Source of the DNA: Clostridiales bacterium
Lineage (GTDB): Bacteria; Bacillota; Clostridia; Oscillospirales; Oscillospiraceae
DNA length: 40,772 nucleotides
Direction of reading: 5' to 3'
Assembly: GCA_012838345.1 (NCBI GenBank)
Contig: DUPK01000066.1
Coordinates: forward strand, 1 to 40,772
Part shown: positions 33,527 through 40,772 of the stretch, piece after piece
Position numbering within the stretch: position 1 is the stretch's first letter
Layout of the letters: each line of letters begins with the position of its first letter
The notes under the pieces: model-generated
Seen by the model: only the letters and a program-made list of their open reading frames with translations
Databases searched by the model: none
What the model was told of the DNA's origin: nothing
Translations under genes and position numbers: made by a program

Positions 33527-33543
33527 TGATTTACATAATACAG

Positions 33544-34089
33544 TTATCTTATATAGGTAATCCTGTCTCCCACTCTCGGCTTTGGGGGCGTGGGCGTGGC
33601 TATATGCCCGAGGGCGATGCCAATGCTGAAGACATGGTCCTCCGGCATGCCGAGCTCGACGGCGTACTTGCGCCCATCCTCGGTATTGAAGTAGTCCTTG
33701 ACGCAGCCGATTATTAGCGAACCGAGCCCTAGGCTTTGAGCGGCGAGCGACATGTTCTCGACGACAATTCCCGCGTCAATGTGCGTGTATTTCCAGTCCT
33801 TCTTGCCGGTAAGCATTATAAAGGTAGGCGCACCGTAGACGAAATCCCTTATCTTACCGTCGTTAAAGTCGTTTTTCGAGAACCCCTCGGCAATCTTGGC
33901 GATTACCTCGGGTTTTTGAATGACGATAAAGTGTATGTGCTGTGTGTTTCTCGCGGTAGGAGCCCAGATTCCAGCCTCAAGAATCGTGTTCAGCTCTGTT
34001 TCGGTTAGCTGTACGTCCCTCTTAAAGTCCCTTGTGCTTCTGCGGGACAGTATCGCATCCATTACTGGGTTTTTTATGGTTTCGCTCAT
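33544..34089 (-). CDS. Nitroreductase-family FMN oxidoreductase
   Basis: A 181-residue NAD(P)H-dependent flavoprotein. It opens with the family motif ILSRRSTRDFK, whose Arg/Ser residues bind the FMN phosphate, then WAPTARNTQ, and the GLGSLIIGC and IGIALGH segments near the end of the fold. It should act as a dimer with FMN between subunits. The physiological substrate is unknown: nitro compounds, quinones or flavin are possible. AAGGAG precedes the ATG, and its promoter abuts a parS site. Confidence 0.92.
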   Translation of the reverse strand: MSETIKNPVMDAILSRRSTRDFKRDVQLTETELNTILEAGIWAPTARNTQHIHFIVIQKPEVIAKIAEGFSKNDFNDGKIRDFVYGAPTFIMLTGKKDWKYTHIDAGIVVENMSLAAQSLGLGSLIIGCVKDYFNTEDGRKYAVELGMPEDHVFSIGIALGHIATPTPPKPRVGDRITYIR

Positions 34090-34119
34090 GTTCTCAACTC
34101 CTTAGCGGTAATATACTAT

Positions 34120-34148
34120 ATTATACAATAGCACGCTCAATTATGCAA
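34120..34148 (-). promoter_or_regulatory. Promoter of the nitroreductase gene
   Basis: On the minus strand, TTGCAT (34143-34148), a 17-base spacer and TATAAT (34120-34125). The −35 box touches the parS site at 34149. Confidence 0.75.
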
Positions 34149-34164
34149 TGTTTCACGTGAAACA
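34149..34164. promoter_or_regulatory. parS site 1 (perfect)
   Basis: TGTTTCACGTGAAACA is the exact 16-bp consensus site bound by ParB/Spo0J. It nucleates ParB spreading and SMC loading near oriC. Confidence 0.95.
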
Positions 34165-34187
34165 TTCGAAGGATGTTTTTAAGGAAA

Positions 34188-34203
34188 AGTTTCACGTGAA
34201 ACA
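34188..34203. promoter_or_regulatory. parS site 2 (one mismatch)
   Basis: AGTTTCACGTGAAACA differs from consensus at the first base only. It lies 39 bases from site 1 and directly next to the parA −35 box. Confidence 0.9.
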
Positions 34204-34231
34204 TTGAAAAACCTATTATACGTGTTATAAT
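34204..34231 (+). promoter_or_regulatory. Promoter of parAB
   Basis: TTGAAA (34204-34209), a 16-base spacer and TATAAT (34226-34231). The mRNA leader is long, about 155 nt. Adjacent parS suggests autoregulation by ParB. Confidence 0.7.
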
Positions 34232-34393
34232 TAACGGGAACCTTTTCATGCGGCTCGCGCTTTCGGGCATAGTCATCAAGAATAGTCCTCTTTACCGCCG
34301 CTGCGTAATGGGATTTTAGGCAGGGACTTTGGCACAGCCCAAGGCGCCGGAGAGCGACGAAAAGGCAGGCAAATACGGCCACGGGAGGCAAAA

Positions 34394-35146
34394 ATGGGGA
34401 AGATTATTGCCGTCGTTAACCAAAAAGGCGGGGTGGGGAAGACCACGACCTGCATAAACATAAGCTGTGCTCTTGTCGAGAGTGGCAAAAAGGTCCTGCT
34501 TTGCGACATGGACCCGCAGGCAAACAGCACTTCGGGCATGGGGCTCGACAAAAACGCTGTCTCGCCCACGATTTACGACGTGATAATAAACGGAGTTGAG
34601 GCGGAAAAGGCTCTGAGAAAGACAAAATACGGTGATGTCCTGCCTTCAAACAAGAGCCTGTCCGGGGCGGGCATAGAGCTTGTCGGCGTGCCCGAGCGTG
34701 AATTCAGGCTCCAGAAGGCGATAAACCCGCTCAGGGAGCAGTACGACTATATTATAATCGACTGCCCGCCCTCACTGGAGCTGCTGACGCTCAACGCGCT
34801 TTGCGCCGCGGATTCCCTGCTTGTTCCGGTGCAGTGCGAGTACTTCGCGCTCGAGGGGCTAAGCGACCTCCTGACCACGCTCAGGATAATAAAAAGGAGA
34901 TTAAACCCCGCACTTGAGATAGAAGGCGTGCTGCTCACGATGTACGACGGGCGGACAAACCTCTCGCTCCAGGTGGCGGAGGAGGTCAAGAAGTACTTTA
35001 AAGCTAAGGTTTTCCGGACGGTTATACCCCGGAACGTACGCCTTTCCGAGGCTCCGAGCCACGGAAAGCCCGCGGTAGTGTACGACCGGAGCTCGCGCGG
35101 CTCGAGAGCCTACATAGACCTTGCCGCGGAGCTAACGAGAAACTGA
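34394..35146 (+). CDS. parA: Chromosome partitioning ATPase ParA (Soj)
   Basis: A 250-residue deviant-Walker ATPase that dimerises on DNA with ATP and works with ParB in origin segregation and DnaA control. The P-loop KGGVGKTT is at 11-18 with signature Lys11, followed by CDMDPQANST and later IIIDCPPSLELLT (Walker B). It is chromosomal Soj in length, with no N-terminal DNA-binding extension. GGGAGG precedes the ATG. parB follows after 15 bases. Confidence 0.96.
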   Translation: MGKIIAVVNQKGGVGKTTTCINISCALVESGKKVLLCDMDPQANSTSGMGLDKNAVSPTIYDVIINGVEAEKALRKTKYGDVLPSNKSLSGAGIELVGVPEREFRLQKAINPLREQYDYIIIDCPPSLELLTLNALCAADSLLVPVQCEYFALEGLSDLLTTLRIIKRRLNPALEIEGVLLTMYDGRTNLSLQVAEEVKKYFKAKVFRTVIPRNVRLSEAPSHGKPAVVYDRSSRGSRAYIDLAAELTRN

Positions 35147-35161
35147 TTAGGAGGGCGAATA

Positions 35162-36031
35162 ATGGCTGAAAAAGGGCTAGGCGCCGGTCTCGGCGCCCTG
35201 CTTGGAGAGGCGGCGCTTGAGGACAGCTCGACGGATTTTGTGTATCTGCCCATATCCAAGGTCGAAACCTCGCCGAACCAGCCGAGAAAACAGTTTGACG
35301 AGGTTTTGCTGAGGGAGCTTGCCGATTCCATAGCTGAACACGGAATTTTGCAGCCGCTGACGGTAAGGAAACTCTCAACCGGATATTATCAGATTATCGC
35401 AGGAGAGCGCCGCTGGCGCGCCGCGCGCATGGCAGGCCTTACCGAGGTGCCGGTGCGGATAATAGAGGCGGACGACAAAAAGGCGACCGAGCTTGCGCTG
35501 GTCGAGAACCTGCAGCGGGCCGATTTGAACCCGATGGAGGAGGCCGAGGGCTACCGCACACTGATGGAGGAGTACGGCTTTACGCAGGAGCAGGTCTCGG
35601 AGCGGGTCGGAAAGTCGCGCTCGGCGGTCGCAAACGCCTTAAGGCTTCTTGCGCTGCCCGAAAAGTTGAGAGCGCTCCTCGAAACGGGGGAGCTGACGCC
35701 GGGTCACGCGAGGGCGGTTTTGCAGGTAAAGGGCGCATCAGCGCAGGAGGAGTTTGCAAGGCTCATAGTAAGGGATGGCCTTTCGGTACGAAAGGCCGAG
35801 GCAATGGCCGCAAAAATATCGAAAGAAACCGAAAAATCCAAAGAAAAGAAGGAAAAAACCTCGAAATTCGAGGTAAACTACATTGCCGAGCTAGAAAAGC
35901 AGCTGACCGAGTGCCTTGGCCGCCGCGTAAAGGTTGTTGACGGGCGCAAGAGGGGCCGGCTTGAGATAGACTACTACGGCGACGACGATTTACAGACGCT
36001 CATAGATATGCTCACGTCCAAAGGCAAATAG
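35162..36031 (+). CDS. parB: Chromosome partitioning CTPase ParB (Spo0J)
   Basis: A 289-residue centromere-binding protein. An N-terminal peptide (KGLGAGLGALLGE) resembles the ParA-stimulating segment. The CTP-binding domain has NQPRKQFDE, the conserved GERRWRA arginine patch and ENLQRADLNPMEEA; a helix-turn-helix (GFTQEQVSERVGKSRSAVANALRLL; roughly 138-163) reads parS. The C-terminal part dimerises. AGGAGG precedes the ATG. Its two target sites lie upstream of parA. serS follows after 10 bases, so the three may share a transcript. (The helix segment is summarised by its key residues Q-E-Q, S-R-S and N-A-L-R.). Confidence 0.96.
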   Translation: MAEKGLGAGLGALLGEAALEDSSTDFVYLPISKVETSPNQPRKQFDEVLLRELADSIAEHGILQPLTVRKLSTGYYQIIAGERRWRAARMAGLTEVPVRIIEADDKKATELALVENLQRADLNPMEEAEGYRTLMEEYGFTQEQVSERVGKSRSAVANALRLLALPEKLRALLETGELTPGHARAVLQVKGASAQEEFARLIVRDGLSVRKAEAMAAKISKETEKSKEKKEKTSKFEVNYIAELEKQLTECLGRRVKVVDGRKRGRLEIDYYGDDDLQTLIDMLTSKGK

Positions 36032-36041
36032 GAGGTAACTT

Positions 36042-37328
36042 ATGCTGGACATCAAACTTATAAGAGAAAACCCCGACAAGGTCAAGGCGGGCCTGCAAGC
36101 AAAGGGAGTAGACTGCGACAGGGAAATTGACCGCATTCTGGAGCTCGACGCTCTGCGCCGCGATGCGATTTACGCAACCGAAAACTTAAAGGCGGAGCAG
36201 AACAGGGTCTCAAAGAAGATTCCCGAACTTAAAAAGGCGGGTGGCGACACCAGCGCGATTTTCGCCGAGATGAATAAGCTCAAGGAGGAAATAAAGGAAA
36301 ACGAAGCCAGGCTGCGCGAGATTGAGGAGGAGTACAGAAGCCTCATGCTCTCGCTCCCGAATCTGCCCGACGAGGGGCTTAAGCCCGGCGGCAAGGAGAA
36401 CAACGAGCCGATTCGCTACTTCGGCGAAGTACGCAAATTCGACTTTGAGCCGAAGAACCATGTGGATTTGTGCACCGAGCTCGGGCTCATAGACTATACG
36501 CGCGGGGCCAAGCTCTCCGGCAGCGGCTTCTGGGTCTACAGGGGGCTCGGCGCGCGGCTTGAGTGGGCGCTATTAAATTATTTTATCGACACACACCTTG
36601 CTGACGGCTACGAGCTTGTGCTATTGCCGCACATACTCGGCTACGAGGCGGGGCTTACCGCCGGGCAGTTCCCGAAGTTTGAGGAGGACGTTTTCTGGCT
36701 TCAAACTGACGAGAGCTCCCAGCGACGCTTCCTTCTGCCGACCGCGGAAACCGCGCTTGTGAGCCTGCACCGCGACGAGATTCTCAGCGAGGCGGAGCTG
36801 CCGAGGAAGTATATCTCCTATACGCCCTGCTTCCGCCGCGAGGCGGGCAGCTACCGCGCCGAGGAGCGCGGCATGGTGCGCGGCCACCAGTTCAACAAGG
36901 TCGAGATGGTGCAGTACACGAAACCCGAGGACTCCGACGCCGCCTTCGAGGAGCTTGTCGGGAAGGCCGAGGCGCTCGTAAAGGGCCTGGGCTTCCACTT
37001 CCGCACGGTTAAGCTCGCCGCGGGCGACTGCTCGGCCTCAATGGCGAGGACCTATGATATAGAAATCTATATCCCGTCCATGAACGGCTACAAGGAGGTT
37101 TCCTCAGTTTCAAACGCCCGCGACTACCAGGCAAGGCGCGGAAACATCCGCTTCAAGCGTGCTGAAACCGGCAAGACGGAGTTTGTGCACACCTTAAACG
37201 GCTCGGGGCTTGCGACAAGCCGCATACTGCCCGCGATAGTAGAGCAGAACCAGAAGGCCGACGGCAGCATAGTTGTGCCGGAGGTTCTTAGGAAATACAT
37301 GGATGGTATTGAAATAATAGGAATATAA
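36042..37328 (+). CDS. serS: Seryl-tRNA synthetase
   Basis: A 428-residue class II synthetase that charges tRNA-Ser. The N-terminal helical arm (about 1-105, a Lys/Glu-rich coiled coil) contacts the long variable arm of the tRNA. The catalytic core has motif 2 around CFRREAGSYR, with GMVRGHQFNKVEM after it, and motif 3 near NGSGLATSR. AGGAGG precedes the ATG. serS beside parAB is common in Firmicutes. Confidence 0.97.
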   Translation: MLDIKLIRENPDKVKAGLQAKGVDCDREIDRILELDALRRDAIYATENLKAEQNRVSKKIPELKKAGGDTSAIFAEMNKLKEEIKENEARLREIEEEYRSLMLSLPNLPDEGLKPGGKENNEPIRYFGEVRKFDFEPKNHVDLCTELGLIDYTRGAKLSGSGFWVYRGLGARLEWALLNYFIDTHLADGYELVLLPHILGYEAGLTAGQFPKFEEDVFWLQTDESSQRRFLLPTAETALVSLHRDEILSEAELPRKYISYTPCFRREAGSYRAEERGMVRGHQFNKVEMVQYTKPEDSDAAFEELVGKAEALVKGLGFHFRTVKLAAGDCSASMARTYDIEIYIPSMNGYKEVSSVSNARDYQARRGNIRFKRAETGKTEFVHTLNGSGLATSRILPAIVEQNQKADGSIVVPEVLRKYMDGIEIIGI

Positions 37329-37419
37329 TCACTTAAGATTAGGGCATTATTTTGGAAGTGGCAAATACTAAAAGGCTTTACAAGTATGGTACGGGCGTAA
37401 AAAATAAGGAGGAGAGCGC

Positions 37420-37860
37420 ATGGGCTTTAAAGAGAAATCGAGTGGATTCTTGCAGGAATTTAAGAAATTTGTCATGCGTGGCAACGTGTTCGACCTCGCG
37501 GTCGGCGTAATTATCGGCGGTGCCTTCGGAAAAATAACCTCGTCGCTCGTAAACGACGTACTCATGCCCTTTATCGGGATGTTTCTGGGCGGGGTTGATT
37601 TTTCGACGCTGAAAATCAGGCTGCCGGACTTCTACGGCAGGGGAGAAGAAAACTTCCTGAGCATAGGGCTTTTAATCAGCGCAATTATAGATTTTCTGAT
37701 TATCGCCTTTGTCGTCTTTATCATGGTCAGGGCGGTAAACAGGCTAAAGGACAGGAAAAAGCCCGAGGAGCCCGAGTCGCCGCTAGCGCCGCCAGAGCCG
37801 AGCGCGCAGGAGAAGCTGCTTGCCGAGATTCGCGACCTCTTAAAGGAGAAGATAAACTGA
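37420..37860 (+). CDS. mscL: Large-conductance mechanosensitive channel
   Basis: A 146-residue membrane channel that opens on hypo-osmotic shock. The N-terminal helix leads into FVMRGNVFDLAVGVIIGGAF, the pore-lining first membrane helix; the second helix is about residues 85-110 (IIDFLIIAFVVFIMV). The C-terminal tail after RLKDRKKPEEPE is Pro/Glu-rich and ends in a short helix for the cytoplasmic bundle. AAGGAGGAG precedes the ATG. Confidence 0.95.
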   Translation: MGFKEKSSGFLQEFKKFVMRGNVFDLAVGVIIGGAFGKITSSLVNDVLMPFIGMFLGGVDFSTLKIRLPDFYGRGEENFLSIGLLISAIIDFLIIAFVVFIMVRAVNRLKDRKKPEEPESPLAPPEPSAQEKLLAEIRDLLKEKIN

Positions 37861-37863
37861 TTT

Positions 37864-38571
37864 ATGCGTGAGATACTACTTTCCGGCGCAAAGCGGCTTG
37901 GTATAGAGCTTGGAGACACTGCGCTCGGGCAGTTTGAGACATACGCGCGGGTTCTTGAGGAGGAAAACAAGAAGATTAACCTCACCGCGTTGACGGGTGA
38001 GCGGGAAATTGCCGAGCGTCACTTTCTCGACAGTCTCGCCGTGCTCAAAGCGGCGGGGGCCTCGATAAATGGCGCCCGGGTAATTGACGTCGGCAGCGGC
38101 GCCGGCTTTCCCGGCGTACCGATGAAGCTGGTCGAGCCCTCGATAAGCCTCACGGCTCTCGACAGCACCGAAAAAAGGGTTTTCTTTTTGCGGAAAGTCT
38201 ATGAAATCCTCGGGCTAATCAGCGCCGAGGCTATAATCGCCCGCGCCGAGGAGCTGTCAAGGCTGCCCGGGCACCGCGAAAAGTACGACCTTGCGGTCTC
38301 GCGCGCGGTGGCGAGGCTGAACGTCCTTGCCGAGCTCTGCCTTCCGTTTGTGAGGGTCGGGGGGTATTTCCTCGCTATGAAGACAGCATCTAGCGAAGAG
38401 GAGATTATGGAGGCCGAAAACGCCATAAATACGCTCGGGGGCGAGCTCGGAGAGTTCTTCGATTACGAGATTATGGGCGCCGTTCACCGCATTGTACGAA
38501 TAAAAAAGGTGAAAAGCACGAGCGATAAGTACCCGCGCCGCTTTGCGAAGATTCAAAAGCAGCCGCTCTAG
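37864..38571 (+). CDS. rsmG: 16S rRNA (guanine-N7) methyltransferase RsmG
   Basis: A 235-residue SAM-dependent enzyme (GidB) that methylates G527 of 16S rRNA. The SAM motif is VIDVGSGAGFPGVP (about 73-86), preceded by the family signature EERHFLDSL-like ERHFLDSLA. Start is three bases after mscL with only a distant AGGAG, so translation may be coupled. Typically rsmG is paired with mnmG near oriC; here it follows mscL. Confidence 0.95.
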   Translation: MREILLSGAKRLGIELGDTALGQFETYARVLEEENKKINLTALTGEREIAERHFLDSLAVLKAAGASINGARVIDVGSGAGFPGVPMKLVEPSISLTALDSTEKRVFFLRKVYEILGLISAEAIIARAEELSRLPGHREKYDLAVSRAVARLNVLAELCLPFVRVGGYFLAMKTASSEEEIMEAENAINTLGGELGEFFDYEIMGAVHRIVRIKKVKSTSDKYPRRFAKIQKQPL

Positions 38572-38860
38572 CCGCTTTGAAAATAAGCGCACACCGCCTG
38601 GGTTCAAAAAAATGGCCGCCCTGTCCCGCGCCCGGCGCGAAATGAAGGACGGGCGGCAACTCTTTGCAAAATACGCGCATTTAGGGCCGCCATATATCTG
38701 GTACCGGGATGCAATGCGTGGTATAAAAAACGTGGGATATAGGATGCGACAGGCGGAAAGACAAAATGAAGCATAAAAACCCTCAGCCACCAAAATGCAG
38801 GAAAGGAGCCTCCTGATTGCAAAAAGGTAGTTTTTTTAGATAATAAAGTATCACCATATC
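38572..38860. other. Gene-free gap after rsmG
   Basis: No supported gene. A long imperfect hairpin (GCCGCCCTGTCC near 38613 with GGACGGGCGGC near 38648) may end the rsmG transcript. A small palindrome GGAGCCTCC follows near 38805, then a T-run. Confidence 0.45.
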
Positions 38861-38889
38861 TTGACTTAAATTTGTTAATAATATAAAAT
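38861..38889 (+). promoter_or_regulatory. Promoter of the decarboxylase operon
   Basis: TTGACT (38861-38866), a 17-base spacer and TAAAAT (38884-38889). A second TATAAT-like box lies near 38896. Confidence 0.7.
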
Positions 38890-38955
38890 ATGCCCATTAT
38901 AATGTTTTAGAAAACAGTCAAGCGACTGATAAACTAACCGGAGGGATGCCCAGAT

Positions 38956-40335
38956 ATGAAAGTACATTTCACAGAGACAGTTTTGCGTGACGCAAACCAA
39001 TCGCTCATCGCAACGAGAATGCCGATGAGCGTTTTTGAGCCCATCCTTGAGACCATGGACAAGGCGGGCTACTATTCGGTCGAATGCTGGGGCGGAGCCA
39101 CCTTCGACTCCTGTCTTCGCTATTTAAGCGAGGACCCGTGGGAGCGCCTTCGCCGCATTAAGGAAAAGATGCCGAATACAAAGCTCCAGATGCTTCTGCG
39201 CGGGCAGAACCTTCTGGGCTACAAGCACTACCCGGACGACGTGGTGCGCAGGTTCGTGCAGCGCTCCGTCGCAAACGGCATCGATATAATCCGGATTTTC
39301 GACGCCCTGAACGATACGAGAAACCTCAAGGTTGCCATAGAGGAGACCATAAAGTGCGGCGCGCACGCATCCGGCGCGATTTCCTACACCACAAGCCCTG
39401 TCCATACGCTTGAGAAGTTCGCCGCCCTTGCCAAGGAAATGGCGGAAATGGGCGTCAAATCCATATGCATAAAGGACATGGCCGGCGTCATGAGCCCGAA
39501 GGAGGCCTACGACCTTGTCAGCGCGATTAAGGATAAGGTGAACCTCCCCGTCGTTCTGCACACGCACTGCACCACCGGCCTTGCGTTTATGACCTATCTC
39601 AAGGGCATAGAGGCCGGCGCGGACGTAATCGACACCGCGACTTCCGTGTTCTCAGGCGGCACATCCCAGCCCGCGACCGAGACCCTCTACTACGCCCTCA
39701 GCCAGATGGGCTATGAGATAGACCTGAAGCCCGAGGTTTTAAAGCAGGTAAACGACCACTTCAAGCCCTTCTTCAACGAGGCTATCGCTTCGGGCCTGCT
39801 CGACCCGACGGTCATGGGCACGGCTACGGAGGCTTTGGACTATAAGATTCCCGGCGGCATGCTCTCCAACCTCATCTCCCAGCTTAAGGCGCAAAACGCG
39901 ATTGACAGGTTGCCAGAGGTTCTTGAGGAGACCCCGAGGGTCAGGGAGGACCTCGGCTATCCTCCGCTCGTAACCCCGATGAGCCAGATAGTCGGTGTAC
40001 AGGCCGCGACAAACGTCCTGCTCGGCGAGCGCTATAAGAGCGTGGGCAAGGAGCTTAAGGCCTATGTCAGGGGCGAGTACGGCAGGGCGCCGGGCGAAAT
40101 CGACCCCGAGCTTGTGAAGAAGATACTCGGCGACGAAAAGCCCATCGATTGCCGTCCGGCCGACCTCTTAGAGCCCGAGTTTGAAAAGACAAAGAAAATG
40201 CTGGGCGAGCGCGCCACCTCGGACGAGGACGTTCTAAGCTACATCGCCTTCCCGCAGGTTGCGGAGAAGTTCTTCACAGAGCGCGAGAAGAGGATGGAGA
40301 ATATCGTCAAATACACTATTGAGGCAATAGAATAA
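38956..40335 (+). CDS. oadA: Oxaloacetate decarboxylase-type carboxyltransferase (alpha)
   Basis: A 459-residue TIM-barrel carboxyltransferase. It begins FTETVLRDANQS, with metal-site residues there and in HTHCTTG, and the carbamylated-lysine motif CIKDMAG near 172. It removes carboxyl from oxaloacetate (or a related acid) and passes it to biotin on a carrier protein. The polypeptide ends before any biotin domain; that domain is supplied by the gene starting at 40621. With a membrane beta subunit it would form a sodium pump, but beta lies outside the window. GGAGGG precedes the ATG. It could instead be a pyruvate-carboxylase B-like or transcarboxylase subunit. Confidence 0.92.
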   Translation: MKVHFTETVLRDANQSLIATRMPMSVFEPILETMDKAGYYSVECWGGATFDSCLRYLSEDPWERLRRIKEKMPNTKLQMLLRGQNLLGYKHYPDDVVRRFVQRSVANGIDIIRIFDALNDTRNLKVAIEETIKCGAHASGAISYTTSPVHTLEKFAALAKEMAEMGVKSICIKDMAGVMSPKEAYDLVSAIKDKVNLPVVLHTHCTTGLAFMTYLKGIEAGADVIDTATSVFSGGTSQPATETLYYALSQMGYEIDLKPEVLKQVNDHFKPFFNEAIASGLLDPTVMGTATEALDYKIPGGMLSNLISQLKAQNAIDRLPEVLEETPRVREDLGYPPLVTPMSQIVGVQAATNVLLGERYKSVGKELKAYVRGEYGRAPGEIDPELVKKILGDEKPIDCRPADLLEPEFEKTKKMLGERATSDEDVLSYIAFPQVAEKFFTEREKRMENIVKYTIEAIE

Positions 40336-40350
40336 GGGGGTTGCGCTGTG

Positions 40351-40602
40351 ATGCTTAAAAATAGCGTATTGCGCCATGCCTGGCCAACCGGTGGTGGCGG
40401 CGGTGCGCCCCGCGTGCTTCCGGCCAGGGTCGGCAGCAGCCGAAAAATTACCTATGCCAGGGGCTCGGCAGGCTCCGTGAATATCACCACTGTGCCGCCT
40501 AAGACGGCAGCCATGCTTATGGCGATAGTGGCGGACGAACTGAAGGTTCCGCTCAACGAGCTCAGATTCATTTCCATAAAGGAGAAAGGCCCCGCGAAGT
40601 AA
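40351..40602 (+). CDS. Small OadG-like protein lacking a membrane helix
   Basis: An 83-residue protein between the carboxyltransferase and the biotin carrier. Its C-terminal half, KTAAMLMAIVADELKV and the SIKEK end, resembles the soluble tail of sodium-pump decarboxylase gamma subunits. The N-terminus, with a GGGGG run, has no hydrophobic segment of the length OadG normally uses to anchor the complex. AAGGGGG lies upstream; ATG 40351 or the GTG just before it is the start. Family assignment is by position and weak likeness, so treat it as tentative. Confidence 0.6.
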   Translation: MLKNSVLRHAWPTGGGGGAPRVLPARVGSSRKITYARGSAGSVNITTVPPKTAAMLMAIVADELKVPLNELRFISIKEKGPAK

Positions 40603-40620
40603 AAGGGGACGGTGATCGAT

Positions 40621-40772
40621 ATGAAGTATAAGGTAACGCTTAACGGAAAGGTATATGAAATCGTAGTCGAGCGCGGTACGGCAATACTTGAGAGCGAATA
40701 CGACGCCGTCGCCGCACCCGCACCCGCTCCCGCTCCCGCACAGGCTCCGGCTCCCGCGCCTGCGCCCGCACC
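40621..40772 (+). CDS. Biotin carboxyl carrier protein, N-terminal part (cut by edge)
   Basis: About 50 codons are visible, starting MKYKVTLNGKVYEIVVE, the usual start of decarboxylase biotin carriers, then a long alternating Ala-Pro linker that runs off the window. The biotinylated Lys domain is expected just beyond. It lies 18 bases after the OadG-like gene, with GGGGACGGTGA upstream, and would carry carboxyl groups from the oadA product. Confidence 0.88.
   Translation, partial: MKYKVTLNGKVYEIVVERGTAILESEYDAVAAPAPAPAPAQAPAPAPAPA

Overview
This window reads as the replication-origin region of a spore-forming member of the Clostridia (Bacillota), most likely an anaerobe of the Oscillospirales type. 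The evidence is the order dnaA–oriC–dnaN–yaaA–recF–remB–gyrA–gyrB, the rpsT/gpr divergent pair (gpr is the spore germination protease), soj/spo0J-type parAB with parS sites, a clostridial pyruvate phosphate dikinase and the start of a biotin-dependent decarboxylase operon. Shine-Dalgarno sites are strong (GGAGG type), GTG and TTG starts are used, and coding DNA looks GC-rich by eye. I cannot name a species.

Layout. 0.3–2.1 kb: GNAT acetyltransferase, a small Cys-rich protein, tRNA-Val(GAC) and a CHAP-domain peptidoglycan hydrolase. 2.4–6.7 kb: mnmE and ppdK. 6.7–8.5 kb, minus strand: an arsR–hgcA–hgcB operon, i.e. the corrinoid protein plus ferredoxin pair that methylates mercury, behind a near-consensus promoter with ArsR-like palindromes. 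This operon sits between the real ppdK 3' end and a decayed second copy of that 3' end with its terminator. 8.9–12.7 kb: two membrane-bound diguanylate cyclases flanking an iron-sulfur flavoprotein. 12.7–17.0 kb, minus strand: a YhaN/YhaO (Rad50/Mre11-like) pair and YmdB phosphodiesterase. 17.5–21.1 kb: a heterodimeric ABC exporter with one degenerate ATP site. 21.2–21.7 kb: thpR.

21.8–31.9 kb is the replication block: dnaA with its promoter, an oriC of about 380 bp holding degenerate DnaA boxes, a DnaA-trio-like tract and an AT-rich unwinding region, then dnaN, yaaA, recF, remB, gyrA, gyrB and rnhA. 32.2–34.1 kb: rpsT, gpr and a nitroreductase. 34.1–38.6 kb: two parS sites, parA, parB, serS, mscL and rsmG. 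38.9 kb to the end: an oxaloacetate decarboxylase-type carboxyltransferase, a small OadG-like protein without a membrane segment, and the N-terminus of a biotin carrier cut by the window edge.

The outstanding item is hgcAB. HgcA shows the cap-helix motif NVWCAAGK and a five-helix membrane domain; HgcB has two 4Fe-4S motifs including CMECGAC and a terminal Cys pair. The co-transcribed ArsR regulator carries a CxC metal or metalloid site. Together they predict a metalloid- or metal-responsive mercury-methylation operon, possibly acquired horizontally beside ppdK. Secondary points are the rearranged origin neighbourhood (mnmE isolated, rpmH/rnpA absent upstream of dnaA, gyrA before gyrB), parS sites abutting two divergent promoters, and several unassigned structured intergenic regions.
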